A DNA stretch of 64,000 nucleotides from Bacteroidales bacterium (GCA_016281015.1 JAEEHS010000027.1:16902-80901), one strand, 5' to 3'; counted from the first letter of the stretch, positions 24,889-33,118 are shown. Numbers and translations are program-made. The notes: generated by a model from the sequence alone, not told the origin.

Positions 24889-25626
24889 ATGGGACTTTTG
24901 GATGGAAAAGTAGCGCTGGTGACCGGCGCTGCACGGGGGATTGGCAAGGCCATCGCCCTCCGCTTCGCCGCCGAAGGGGCGGACATCGCTTTCACGGACC
25001 TCGCCGTCCATGAAGAGACAGCAGCCGAGATTGCCGCCCTGGGGCACCGCGTCAAGTCATATGCCTCCAATGCGGCCGACTTTGCGGCCACGCAGGCGGT
25101 CGTCGACGAGATCCTGAAGGATTTCGGCCGGATCGACATCCTGGTCAACAACGCCGGCATCACCCGGGACGGCCTGGTGATGCGGATGAGCGAGGAGCAG
25201 TGGGATGCGGTCATTGACGTCAACATGAAATCCGCCTTCAACTTCCTCCATGCCGTCGTTCCGGCCATGGCCCGGCAACGAAGCGGCAGCATCATCCACA
25301 TGGCCTCCATCGCCGGCCAGACGGGCAATCCCGGGCAGGTCAATTACGCGGCCTCGAAGGCCGGACTGATCGCCATGGCGAAGAGCGTGGCGAAGGAGAT
25401 GGGCCCGCGGGGCATCCGCGCCAACGCCATCGCCCCGGGTTACATCCTTTCCGAAATGACGGAATCGCTGCCTCAGGCGGTGAAGGACGAATTCCTGAAA
25501 CTGATTCCCCTCAAACGGGGCGGCAGCGTGGAAGACGTCGCCAATGCGGCCCTCTTCCTGGCCTCCGACCTCTCCGCCTATGTAAGCGGCCAGGTCATCG
25601 CCGTCAACGGCGGAATGTACTGCTAA
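24889..25626 (+). CDS. fabG: 3-oxoacyl-[ACP] reductase
   Basis: 245 residues, classical short-chain dehydrogenase. The cofactor loop is VTGAARGIGKAIA; NNAG follows at about 87-90; the catalytic tetrad is Asn112, Ser140, Tyr153 and Lys157 (YAASKAG). The C-terminus YVSGQVIAVNGGMYC is typical of FabG. It reduces 3-ketoacyl-ACP to 3-hydroxyacyl-ACP with NADPH in fatty-acid elongation. The ATG at 24889 is preceded by an AT-rich spacer; the frame is open upstream to 24832 but that part overlaps the hydrolase gene. SDR paralogues are numerous, so acetoacetyl-CoA reductase or another ketoreductase is possible. Confidence 0.88.
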   Translation: MGLLDGKVALVTGAARGIGKAIALRFAAEGADIAFTDLAVHEETAAEIAALGHRVKSYASNAADFAATQAVVDEILKDFGRIDILVNNAGITRDGLVMRMSEEQWDAVIDVNMKSAFNFLHAVVPAMARQRSGSIIHMASIAGQTGNPGQVNYAASKAGLIAMAKSVAKEMGPRGIRANAIAPGYILSEMTESLPQAVKDEFLKLIPLKRGGSVEDVANAALFLASDLSAYVSGQVIAVNGGMYC

Positions 25627-25643
25627 GCCTCCTCCCAGAGATA

Positions 25644-25680
25644 CAAAAAAAGCGGCGTCCTGAGAAAGGGGCGCCGCCGG
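25644..25680 (-). terminator. Intrinsic terminator of the outer-membrane barrel gene
   Basis: GCGGCGTCC pairs with GGGCGCCGC (one G-T wobble) around TGAGAAAG. On the minus strand the stem is followed by seven T, giving a standard terminator about 30 bases after the stop at 25708. On the plus strand it has no T tract. Confidence 0.72.
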
Positions 25681-25707
25681 AAATATTATGATAAGGTTAG
25701 AGAGCGT

Positions 25708-26466
25708 CTAGAGATTGTAGATGAAGCCCAGGATGAGGTTGCTGGAGTCGAAGTCCAGACCGAAACGGGTGATACCGGCCTCGCTGTCCTGCTGCTTGGC
25801 ACTCTGGAAACCGAGGGCACCGACGCGGCAGATGATGTTGAACTTCGGGGTGAACTTCACCAGGAAGCCCGGACGGGCCGCCACCTCGATCAGATTGTAG
25901 TTGGTACCCTGCCAGGTGTTGCCGTTGCCGTTCGGATCCGGACCATACGCCTTCCGCGCAGCACGGGTGAAAGCAAACATCCCGTCCACGAAGAGGTCAA
26001 ACTTGCTGCCGGAGATCAGCGTATAACGGAAATAAGGGGCGAAGCGGAAGCCCGTGATCTTGGTCGGGCCGGCAGCACCCGGCACGCCACCGCCGCCGCC
26101 GAAATTGATGTCGGAAGAAATATCCAGGCCCGCACTGGCAACCGTCAGGCCCAGGGTCTTGATGTCAGAAGGATCGAAGGAGCCGAAGGTAGCAATACCC
26201 TTTACGAGGCCCACCTGGACACCGGCCGCCATTTTCTTGTTGATCGTGTAACCGATTTCAGGGAGCAGACGGTAGGAGGCACCGGACTGCTTGGAATTCT
26301 CCCCATTCCCCTGACCGTCATTGGCGGTAGAATAGGTCAGGCCGACGGAGCCTCCGACATAGAAGGGCGAAGACTTCGATGATGATTTCTTCTTTTGGGC
26401 GGAAGCCGGAAAGGCCACCAGCATGGTCAGCGCAAGCGCCGACAGGATCATAGAGATTCTTTTCAT
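25708..26466 (-). CDS. Outer-membrane beta-barrel protein
   Basis: 252 residues. MKRISMILSALALTMLVAFPASAQ is a signal peptide with cleavage after ASA. The mature part starts with a Lys/Ser-rich stretch, then alternating amphipathic strands (FYVGGSVGLTYS, YRLLPEIGYTINKKMAAGVQVG, RFAPYFRYTL, KFDLFVDGMFAF) and closes NLILGFIYNL with the terminal aromatic/hydrophobic pattern of barrel proteins. It resembles the generic OMP_b-brl type. Function unknown. Transcribed alone: -7 box TATCTTTG is the complement of 26499-26506 and a strong terminator follows. Confidence 0.78.
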   Translation of the reverse strand: MKRISMILSALALTMLVAFPASAQKKKSSSKSSPFYVGGSVGLTYSTANDGQGNGENSKQSGASYRLLPEIGYTINKKMAAGVQVGLVKGIATFGSFDPSDIKTLGLTVASAGLDISSDINFGGGGGVPGAAGPTKITGFRFAPYFRYTLISGSKFDLFVDGMFAFTRAARKAYGPDPNGNGNTWQGTNYNLIEVAARPGFLVKFTPKFNIICRVGALGFQSAKQQDSEAGITRFGLDFDSSNLILGFIYNL

Positions 26467-26498
26467 GGCTATAGCGTAAAAATAAAAATTCCCATCCA

Positions 26499-26506
26499 CA
26501 AAGATA
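26499..26506 (-). promoter_or_regulatory. -7 box of the outer-membrane barrel gene
   Basis: TATCTTTG on the minus strand, 32 bases before the ATG at 26466. Confidence 0.6.
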
Positions 26507-26553
26507 GGAATCCATTCCAGCCGCACCAAACAACCATGTTTCAGAAGGTAAAA

Positions 26554-27618
26554 TCATTGTTGCAAATCGTAAAAAACCGCCGCCCACTCCGATGGACTGA
26601 CCCCGGTTTCTTTTTTAAAAGCCCGGTAGAACGAGCTCCGGTCGGCATAACCGGAGCGTTCGGCGATTTCCGAGAGGGAGAGCGCTTTCCCCTGGCTCCG
26701 GATCAGTTCCTGGGCAAAACGGACCCGGAAACGGTTGACGTAATCCGAGAAAGACAAGCCCGAAATCTGGTTGATGGCCCCGGAAACATAACTGCGGTTG
26801 GAGCCGACAGCCTCAGCGATATCGGAAATCCGGAGACCCGGCTGCCGGAAACGCTCCCCGATAATCATCTCCCGCTCGATCCGCTCCATCAGTTGCTGCA
26901 CCGGCGCTTCTTCCAAAGACGGCTCCGCCGCGTCCTCCCGCACTTCCGCTTCCGGCCGGACGGTCCGCCATCCCGTCATGAAAATGCCGAACAGCAGGGT
27001 GGAAAAGAGCAGCGACGGGATCAGCAGATAGGGCGAACCTTCGAAACGGGCCCTTCCGACCAGGCTCGCAGCCGCACTGGCCAGGGCTGTCGCCACCAGC
27101 AGGATCAGCAGCACCAGCACCGGATTGAGCATTTTCCCCTCCGTATCGGCATAATAATTCCGCACCGAGCGTCGGAAGCGGAAAAGCCGCAAGAAACAGC
27201 TCACCGCCGCGGCCATGGACAAGAGAAAATCCACCGGTTCCGTCGCCCGAAGCAGGAGGGTCGGGTCACCTCCCCCCAGCAGTACCACAAGGCTCCAGGC
27301 AAAAAGCCCGATGGCCGGGAAAAACCAGGGGATATTCTGGATAAACGGCGGAAAATCCCGCGAAGTCAGCGCGACGACATACAGGCGGTAGAGCGGGTAG
27401 ACCGACAGGGTGCAGAAAATCCAGAGACATTCCGCGAAGCCAAAAGCCCCGTCCCCTTCGAAATGGACGAAATGACAACTGTACAGAAGCGTCGCCACGA
27501 GCGCAAAGACCGCGAGAAGCCGCCGCGACAGGTCCGAGGTGGCGTATTCCGTCCATAAAATGACGGTCCACACGAGGCAGACCATCATCGGAAGCGTTGT
27601 GGCCAGGTGGTACAGCAT
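26554..27618 (-). CDS. AraC-family regulator with N-terminal membrane domain
   Basis: 354 residues. About six or seven hydrophobic helices fill the first 220 residues, a short acidic linker follows, then an AraC-type double helix-turn-helix (about 243-354): LRISDIAEAVGSNRSYVSGAINQISGLSFSDYVNRFR and LSLSEIAERSGYADRSSFYRAFKKETGVSP. Such membrane-tethered AraC proteins are frequent in Bacteroidota and are thought to sense envelope or small-molecule signals, though ligands are largely unknown. The start follows the stop of the upstream lipid kinase by two bases, so both are one transcription unit. The target genes are not evident; the adjacent barrel gene has its own promoter. Confidence 0.85.
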   Translation of the reverse strand: MLYHLATTLPMMVCLVWTVILWTEYATSDLSRRLLAVFALVATLLYSCHFVHFEGDGAFGFAECLWIFCTLSVYPLYRLYVVALTSRDFPPFIQNIPWFFPAIGLFAWSLVVLLGGGDPTLLLRATEPVDFLLSMAAAVSCFLRLFRFRRSVRNYYADTEGKMLNPVLVLLILLVATALASAAASLVGRARFEGSPYLLIPSLLFSTLLFGIFMTGWRTVRPEAEVREDAAEPSLEEAPVQQLMERIEREMIIGERFRQPGLRISDIAEAVGSNRSYVSGAINQISGLSFSDYVNRFRVRFAQELIRSQGKALSLSEIAERSGYADRSSFYRAFKKETGVSPSEWAAVFYDLQQ

Positions 27619-27620
27619 CC

Positions 27621-28499
27621 TCAGAGTCGGTTTTTGGTGGGAACAACGGCCCGAAGGCCTCCCGGAACAATTTCAGCGTTGATTTCCGCTCCCATCTCCA
27701 GCGGGTCGCCGTCCACATGGGCCGGACCCGCCGCCTCGCGGATGATGCTGACCCGCCGGCCCCGGAGCATCGTCACCCGGTGGCTCCGGTGGGCATGGCC
27801 GTCCATCAGCTGGGTCGCCAGCAGCGGAATCTCCACGGTATGGAAAGGATGGACCACCGCGACATCCAGCAGCCCGTCCGTCACGGAAGCGAGCGAGGTG
27901 ATACGCGCCTCATTTCCCCACTGGTTGACATTGCCGATGGTCACAAACACCGCCGGGAAGACCTGCTCCTGCCCATCCACCCGGATCCGGTAGGTCTCCG
28001 GCCGGAAATGCTGCCAGGTCCGCCAGGCCTCTTCGATATAGGTTTCTACGCCCCGCCGGGGGGACGCGGCGAATTTCTGGGCGACCAGGGCATCCAGGCC
28101 GACACCGATGGTGCAGAAAAAAGGCTGCCCATCGACCTCGGCATAATCAATAGCGGTCACGACCCCGTCCGAAAGGACGTCCAGGGCCTTGGACACCGTA
28201 CGGCTGATGCCCAGATGGAGTGCCAGGCCATCCCCACTGCCACAGGGGATGATTCCCAGGGCCTTCCGGCTCCCGATGAGACCACGGCCCACTTCACTGA
28301 CCGTCCCGTCTCCGCCGACAGCCGCCACGACATCCACGTCCGCCTCCCGGGCCCATTTTTCTGCATCCCCGGGCCCCGTGGTCAGCCGGACTTCCCCTTC
28401 CAGCCTTCCCTCGTCCATCCGCTGCCGGATGGACCCGAGGATTCCATCTTTCTTCTTGCCTCCCGAAATCGGGTTCACGATGAACAAAATCTTCCGCAT
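27621..28499 (-). CDS. Diacylglycerol kinase-family lipid kinase
   Basis: 292 residues. The N-terminal segment RKILFIVNPISGGKKK, the GGDGT loop (62-66) and IIPCGSGDGLALHLGI are the DAGK catalytic-domain signatures, where the second loop usually reads GTxNDxA; here it is GSGDGLA. The C-terminal beta-rich domain follows. Family members phosphorylate diacylglycerol, undecaprenol or sphingoid bases with ATP; in Bacteroidota either diacylglycerol recycling or sphingolipid-related roles are possible and cannot be chosen here. The start at 28499 is preceded by -7 box TATCTTTG (complement of 28507-28514), leaving a leader of only a few bases. First gene of a two-gene unit with the membrane AraC regulator. 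Confidence 0.85.
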   Translation of the reverse strand: MRKILFIVNPISGGKKKDGILGSIRQRMDEGRLEGEVRLTTGPGDAEKWAREADVDVVAAVGGDGTVSEVGRGLIGSRKALGIIPCGSGDGLALHLGISRTVSKALDVLSDGVVTAIDYAEVDGQPFFCTIGVGLDALVAQKFAASPRRGVETYIEEAWRTWQHFRPETYRIRVDGQEQVFPAVFVTIGNVNQWGNEARITSLASVTDGLLDVAVVHPFHTVEIPLLATQLMDGHAHRSHRVTMLRGRRVSIIREAAGPAHVDGDPLEMGAEINAEIVPGGLRAVVPTKNRL

Positions 28500-28506
28500 A
28501 TCGGCG

Positions 28507-28564
28507 CAAAGATACATTTTTTCATCCAAACGCTTGCATTTTTGTTCCGAATTCCACATCTTTG
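28507..28564. promoter_or_regulatory. Divergent promoters: lipid kinase and trp leader
   Basis: Minus-strand TATCTTTG is the complement of 28507-28514. On the plus strand CTTG (28533-28536), a 20-base spacer and CATCTTTG (28557-28564) form the promoter of the trp leader transcript, which would start about 28570. Confidence 0.55.
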
Positions 28565-28572
28565 CAGAAGTT

Positions 28573-28626
28573 ATGATGACGATGGTCAATATCTTCTGGT
28601 GGCGCACTTGCAGCTTTGTTCTGTAA
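28573..28626 (+). CDS. trpL: trp leader peptide with tandem Trp codons
   Basis: A 17-codon frame encoding MMTMVNIFWWRTCSFVL and ending with TAA at 28624-28626. Trp codons 9 and 10 are adjacent (28597-28602). It starts only a few bases after the expected transcription start. Its stop codon lies inside the CTGTAAGTC strand of the antiterminator. The placement of codons and stop is that of a classical attenuation peptide, which senses charged tRNA-Trp by ribosome stalling. Confidence 0.85.
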   Translation: MMTMVNIFWWRTCSFVL

Positions 28627-28686
28627 GTCGCATCGTCGTATAGGGACCAAGACCCATGGCAGGCTGACTTACAGCCTGCTTTTTTT
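28621..28686 (+). promoter_or_regulatory. Transcription attenuator controlling trpB2
   Basis: Terminator: GCAGGCT (28659-28665) pairs with AGCCTGC (28673-28679), followed by seven T (28680-28686). Antiterminator: CTGTAAGTC (28621-28629) is exactly complementary to GACTTACAG (28666-28674), which overlaps the terminator loop and 3' strand, so the two folds exclude each other. When the ribosome finishes the leader peptide it covers CTGTAAGTC and the terminator forms; when it stalls at the Trp codons the antiterminator can form and trpB2 is transcribed. The mechanism is established for Trp operons in other phyla; its operation here is inferred from complementarity. Confidence 0.85.
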
Positions 28687-28715
28687 ATGTGTAAACATCT
28701 TATAATTAAAGGTAT

Positions 28716-30080
28716 ATGAAACAGAAAAAATTCATGCTTCCGGAGTCAGAGATTCCGACCCATTACTTCAACATCCAGGCAATCATGCCCAACAAGCCCC
28801 TCCCCTTCCTGCATCCGGCCACCCGGCAGCCCCTCAAGCCAGAAGACCTCTACCCCATCTTCTGCAAGGCCTGCGCCGACCAGGAACTCAACCAGAAGGA
28901 TGAATGGATCCCCATCCCCGAAGCCGTCCGTGAGCAGTACGCCGCCTACCGCTGCACCCCGCTCGTCAGGGCCTACGAACTGGAAGCCGCCCTCGGCACC
29001 CCTGCCCATATCTATTTTAAGAACGAGAGCGTCTCCCCTGCCGGCAGCCACAAACTCAACTCCGCCATCGCCCAGGCCTACTACGCCAAGGAGCAGGGCG
29101 TGACGAATCTCACCACCGAGACCGGTGCCGGCCAGTGGGGCGGTGCGCTGAGCTACGCCACGAAAAAATTCGGCATCGACTGCGCCGTCTATATGGTTAA
29201 GGTCAGTTATGAACAGAAACCCTTCCGCCGCTCGATCATGCAGGCCTTCGGCGCGGCCGTCACCCCCTCCCCGTCCATGTCCACCCACGCCGGCAAGGAC
29301 ATCCTGACCCGGAATCCCAACGACCGGGGCTCCCTCGGCTGTGCGATTTCCGAGGCCATCGAACTGGCCATGACCACCCCGAACTGCAAGTACGCCCTCG
29401 GCTCCGTGCTGAACCATGTCTGCCTCCACCAGACCGTCATCGGCCTGGAAGCCGAGAAACAGATGGCGCTCACCGGGGAGTACCCCGACATCGTCATCGC
29501 CTGCTTCGGCGGCGGCTCCAACTTCTGCGGCCTGGCCCTGCCCTTCATGCGCCACAACATCCAGGAAGGGAAAAAGACCCGTTTCATTGCGGCTGAACCC
29601 TTTTCCTGCCCGAAACTGACCCGCGGCAAATTCGAATATGACTTCGGCGACGAGGCCGGCATGACCCCGCTCCTGCCGATGTTCACCCTCGGCCATTCCT
29701 TCAAGCCCGCCTCCATCCATGCCGGCGGCCTGCGTTACCATGGAGCCGGTGTCATCCTCTCGCAGTTGATGAAAGACGGCTATATGGAAGCCGTCGACAT
29801 CGAACAGCTCGAATCCTTCAAGGCCGGCGTCCTTTTCGCCCGGACCGAAGGCATCATCCCCGCCCCGGAAAGCTGCCACGCCATCGCCGCCACCATCCGG
29901 GAAGCCCTGAAGTGCAAGGAGAGCGGCGAAGCGAAGACCATCCTCTTCAACCTCTCCGGCCATGGATTCGTGGACATGGGCGCCTACGACCAGTATTTCT
30001 CCGGCGAGATGCAGAACTACCACGTCTCGGACGAAGAACTCGCCTCCTTCATCCAGAGCGCCGACGCACTGAACAAATAA
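28716..30080 (+). CDS. trpB: Tryptophan synthase beta chain, TrpB2 type
   Basis: 454 residues, longer than canonical TrpB (about 400) because of the N-terminal region (MLPESEIPTHYFNIQAIM) characteristic of the TrpB2 subgroup. The PLP Lys is Lys113 in SPAGSHKLNSA, the catalytic Glu is in TETGAGQWGGALS, and the phosphate loop is CFGGGSNF. It condenses indole with serine to tryptophan. TrpB2 enzymes often lack partner contacts for the alpha subunit, and no trpA is adjacent, so it may salvage free indole. Control by a Trp-codon attenuator supports a genuine tryptophan-making role rather than another amino-acid lyase activity. Confidence 0.92.
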   Translation: MKQKKFMLPESEIPTHYFNIQAIMPNKPLPFLHPATRQPLKPEDLYPIFCKACADQELNQKDEWIPIPEAVREQYAAYRCTPLVRAYELEAALGTPAHIYFKNESVSPAGSHKLNSAIAQAYYAKEQGVTNLTTETGAGQWGGALSYATKKFGIDCAVYMVKVSYEQKPFRRSIMQAFGAAVTPSPSMSTHAGKDILTRNPNDRGSLGCAISEAIELAMTTPNCKYALGSVLNHVCLHQTVIGLEAEKQMALTGEYPDIVIACFGGGSNFCGLALPFMRHNIQEGKKTRFIAAEPFSCPKLTRGKFEYDFGDEAGMTPLLPMFTLGHSFKPASIHAGGLRYHGAGVILSQLMKDGYMEAVDIEQLESFKAGVLFARTEGIIPAPESCHAIAATIREALKCKESGEAKTILFNLSGHGFVDMGAYDQYFSGEMQNYHVSDEELASFIQSADALNK

Positions 30081-30084
30081 AAAG

Positions 30085-30115
30085 AAAAGCCCTGACCGCT
30101 CGGCCAGGGCTTTTT
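30085..30115. terminator. Bidirectional terminator between trpB2 and sdhC
   Basis: AAAAGCCCTG (30085-30094) pairs with CAGGGCTTTT (30105-30114). The stem ends in A and T tracts on its two sides, so it can stop transcripts from either direction. Confidence 0.8.
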
Positions 30116-30131
30116 GTATCTATCCGCGGGC

Positions 30132-30893
30132 TTAGAGCCGGGCAATCAACGCGTCCGTGTACTGGGCGGAAGCCGTCACGAAGTTGCCCTCGAGGAAGGC
30201 GTTGACGGCGGTGGCGACGAACAGCAGGACAATCAGGCTGCTGACAATGATTCCGATAACCTTCAGGCGCGGCAACCACTTCTTGTTGTTCCATCCGATG
30301 GTCTGGAACATGGACCAGAAACCATGGTTCAGATGGAGCCAGATGAAGAAGAACCAGACGATGTAAAGGGCGAGGACCCACCAGTTGCGGAAGGTCGCAA
30401 TCAGCAGATAATAAGGATTTTCCGCCTCGGCGCCCAGGAACTCCTGAAGCTGCATCTTGGCCCAGAAATGGGTCAGGTGGAAGCAGAGGAAACCGAGGAT
30501 CACCACGCCGAGCACCGCCATGTTCTTGGCTGACCAACTGTCATTTTTCGCCTTGGAGGCCACTTCATAACGCTTCAGCCCGCCCCGCTTCGTATAATTC
30601 TCGACCGAAAGCCAGATACCGTAGGCGATATGGATCAGAAAACCCAGGGCCAGAATCGGGACCATGATGTCGATGACCGGCGTAGACATAAAGTCGCAGC
30701 CCAACTGGAACCAGCCGTCGCCGGTGGAAAAGCGGACCGTGTCGTCGGCCACCTTGCCGAACACGCCGTAGAGCGAGTCGATGACCGAGAAGAAATTAAT
30801 GGTTCCATGCAGAAGCAGGAAGATGATGAGGAAAGCGCCGCTGACGCTCTGGATAAACTTCTTCCCGATGGATGAGGTTAGGAAATTAGCCAT
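30132..30893 (-). CDS. sdhC: Succinate dehydrogenase/fumarate reductase cytochrome b subunit
   Basis: 253 residues, the one-chain (class B) anchor with five membrane helices. The N-terminus MANFLTSSIGKKFIQSVSGAFLIIFLLLHGTINF has the conserved His in helix 1, and further His residues for two b hemes occur in FLIHIAYGIWL, LCFHLTHFW and WLHLNHGF. It anchors the SdhAB flavoprotein/iron-sulfur pair and passes electrons to or from menaquinone. In relatives sdhC, sdhA and sdhB form one operon; here a terminator and the convergent trpB2 follow directly, so the catalytic subunits are not adjacent. The -7 box TATCTTTG is the complement of 30925-30932. Start fixed at MANFL; longer readings run over the promoter. 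Confidence 0.9.
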   Translation of the reverse strand: MANFLTSSIGKKFIQSVSGAFLIIFLLLHGTINFFSVIDSLYGVFGKVADDTVRFSTGDGWFQLGCDFMSTPVIDIMVPILALGFLIHIAYGIWLSVENYTKRGGLKRYEVASKAKNDSWSAKNMAVLGVVILGFLCFHLTHFWAKMQLQEFLGAEAENPYYLLIATFRNWWVLALYIVWFFFIWLHLNHGFWSMFQTIGWNNKKWLPRLKVIGIIVSSLIVLLFVATAVNAFLEGNFVTASAQYTDALIARL

Positions 30894-30924
30894 TATAAAT
30901 TGTCGTTTCTTGTTTTCAATCATG

Positions 30925-30973
30925 CAAAGATAAAAATCTTTCTTGGAAGTTTCCCAATATTTCGATACTTTTG
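30925..30973. promoter_or_regulatory. Divergent promoters: sdhC and pyrH
   Basis: Minus strand: TATCTTTG is the complement of 30925-30932. Plus strand: CTTG at 30942-30945, a 20-base spacer and TACTTTTG at 30966-30973, 20 bases before the pyrH ATG. The two promoter regions lie back to back in about 100 bases. Confidence 0.65.
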
Positions 30974-30993
30974 TTTTCGCTAACGACCCGATT

Positions 30994-31698
30994 ATGTATA
31001 AAAGAGTACTTCTCAAGCTCAGCGGCGAGTCCCTGGGCGGAAAGGCCGGAAAAGGCCTCGATACCGAAAGCCTGAAGGCGTATGCCCGGGAGATTGCCGC
31101 TGCCGTGAAGGCCGGCCTCCAGGTCGCCATCGTCAACGGCGGCGGGAATATCTTCCGCGGCCTCCAAGGGGTCCAGGGCGGCTTCGACCGCGTGGACGGA
31201 GACAAGATGGGCATGCTTGCCACCGTCATCAACTCCCTTGCACTCAGTATGTTCCTGAAAAATGAAGGCGTGGACGCCGTCGTTTTTACCTCCACGCCCA
31301 TGGAGCCGCATGCCAAGTACTATATGCGGGACGATGCCGTCCGGGTACTGGAAAAGGGCGGGGTCGCGTTGATTGCAGGCGGCACCGGCAACCCCTTCTT
31401 CACCACCGACTCCGGTGCAGCGCTCCGGGCCCTGGAAATCGGGGCCGACGCCCTGCTGAAGGGCACCCGCGTGGACGGAGTCTACACCGCCGATCCGGAA
31501 AAGGACCCGACGGCCGTCAAATATGACGAACTGAGTTTTGACGAGGCCATCTCCAAGCGCCTCAAGGTCATGGACCAGACCGCCTACGCCCTCTGCGCCG
31601 ACGGAGGAATGCCCATCATCGTCTTCGACATGAACCAGAGCGGCAACCTCACGCGCCTTCTCAAGGGCGAAAAGGTCGGCACGCTGGTACATCCGTAA
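30994..31698 (+). CDS. pyrH: Uridylate kinase
   Basis: 234 residues, amino-acid-kinase fold. YKRVLLKLSGESLGG is the N-terminal UMP kinase loop, NGGGNIFRGLQG the second phosphate loop, GGTGNPFFTTDSGAALRALEIGADALLKGT the nucleotide region, and DGVYTADPEKDP the C-terminal signature. It phosphorylates UMP to UDP, feeding CTP and sugar-nucleotide synthesis. Start at 30994; an in-frame upstream opening at 30943 covers the promoter. Monocistronic: the convergent aminopeptidase ends on the very next base (31699). The usual partners tsf and frr are elsewhere in the window. Confidence 0.95.
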   Translation: MYKRVLLKLSGESLGGKAGKGLDTESLKAYAREIAAAVKAGLQVAIVNGGGNIFRGLQGVQGGFDRVDGDKMGMLATVINSLALSMFLKNEGVDAVVFTSTPMEPHAKYYMRDDAVRVLEKGGVALIAGGTGNPFFTTDSGAALRALEIGADALLKGTRVDGVYTADPEKDPTAVKYDELSFDEAISKRLKVMDQTAYALCADGGMPIIVFDMNQSGNLTRLLKGEKVGTLVHP

Positions 31699-33096
31699 TT
31701 ACCGCCCCATCGCCTCTTCGACCTCGTCCGGCGTGACGGGTAGGCGACTGGTGCCGAGTCGGCGGGCTCCGTCGGGGGTTACGAGTACATCGTCCTCGAT
31801 GCGGATGCCGCCGAAATCGTAATAGGCTTTCAGCTTCTCATAATTCACGAAGTCGCCGCCAAGGCCTTCCCGCTTGAATTTTTCGATGAGCGCCGGGATG
31901 AAATAGATGCCGGGTTCGTCGGTGATGACATGGCCGGGAACCAGGCGGCGGGCCATCCGCAGCGACCCCAGGCCGAGCTGCTTCGCCCGTTTCTGGTCGG
32001 GATCGTAACCGACATAATTCTCCCCCAGGTCCTCCATGTCATGGACATCCAGGCCCATGTTGTGGCCAAGGCCGTGCGGCTGGAAGAGGCCGGCGATACC
32101 TGCGGCGACCATCTCGTCCAGGTCTCCCTTCACGAGGCCCAGGGCGCTGAGCCCTTCGAGCATCTTCCGGGCCGTAGCCAGATGGACCTCCCGGTAGGTG
32201 ATGCCCGGCCGGGTCAGACTGAACGCATAATTGTTGCAGTCGCAGACAATCTGATAGATCTCCCGCTGCTTCGGGGTGAACTTGCCCGCGGTCGGATAGG
32301 TGCGGGTGAAGTCCGAAGCATAATGGCTGTTCGCCTCCACGCCGGCATCGATGACCATCAGTTTGCCGGGCTCGATGACCTTGTCGTGGAGGTGGTTGTG
32401 GAGCGTTTCCCCGTGCTGAGTCAGGATGGTCGGGAACGAGACGCCCCATCCCTTGGCCAGGGCGACGCCTTCCATCTTCCCCACGATGTCCTGCTCGATG
32501 ATGCCGGGAACGATGCTGTCCCGCGCGACGGAATGCATCTCGTAACCAAGGTCGCAGGCAGCATCGATGGCCGCAATCTCGATGTCCTCCTTGATGAGCC
32601 GCATGCTGACGACCGCCTTGATAAGGGGTTCCGACACGCCCTTGTCAATCCGGGCGCGGCCAAGGAGGTTCATCAGCTTGAGGGTGTTGTAATAGCGGGA
32701 CGGCGGCAGGTAATGGACCGTCCGGCCAGCCTTGATGGCATCCTTGATGACCGGATCCAGGGCCCCATACGGCTGGACATGGCCCACGCCAACGCTCCCG
32801 GCGAGCGAAGCGACCGAAGGCTGCGGGCCCATCCAGATGATGTCATCGATGTCCACATCGTCGGCGAAGATGCACTCGCGGCCGCTGTCGAGGTCCAGCA
32901 CCGCGGCGTACAGCGGCTCGTCGAGGCCAAAATAATAGAGCCATGAACTGTCCTGGCGCCATTTATAGGCATTGTCCCGGTACTGGGCCGGAGCCTCGGC
33001 GTTGCCGACAAACAGGATGATGCCGCTTTGGCCGCTCTCCCGCATCTTGGCAAGGAGCTGCGCACGGCGGCGGATATAGACTTCTTTCTCAAACAT
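31699..33096 (-). CDS. pepP: Xaa-Pro aminopeptidase (M24B)
   Basis: 465 residues. An N-terminal creatinase-like domain (about 1-170) precedes a pita-bread metallopeptidase domain. The five metal ligands are visible: VIDAGVEAN (Asp), SDFTRTYP (Asp), GLGHNMGLDVHD (His), ITDEPGIYF (Glu) and IRIEDDVLVT (Glu). It removes N-terminal residues before proline using two Mn2+ or Co2+ ions and is expected to be cytosolic, as no signal peptide is present. The start at 33096 follows a TATATTTG box (complement of 33119-33126); the upstream ATG at 33153 lies beyond it. A second, larger M24B enzyme lies at 36.7 kb. Confidence 0.92.
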   Translation of the reverse strand: MFEKEVYIRRRAQLLAKMRESGQSGIILFVGNAEAPAQYRDNAYKWRQDSSWLYYFGLDEPLYAAVLDLDSGRECIFADDVDIDDIIWMGPQPSVASLAGSVGVGHVQPYGALDPVIKDAIKAGRTVHYLPPSRYYNTLKLMNLLGRARIDKGVSEPLIKAVVSMRLIKEDIEIAAIDAACDLGYEMHSVARDSIVPGIIEQDIVGKMEGVALAKGWGVSFPTILTQHGETLHNHLHDKVIEPGKLMVIDAGVEANSHYASDFTRTYPTAGKFTPKQREIYQIVCDCNNYAFSLTRPGITYREVHLATARKMLEGLSALGLVKGDLDEMVAAGIAGLFQPHGLGHNMGLDVHDMEDLGENYVGYDPDQKRAKQLGLGSLRMARRLVPGHVITDEPGIYFIPALIEKFKREGLGGDFVNYEKLKAYYDFGGIRIEDDVLVTPDGARRLGTSRLPVTPDEVEEAMGR

Positions 33097-33118
33097 ATCG
33101 GTATGGGTTTTGTTTCCA

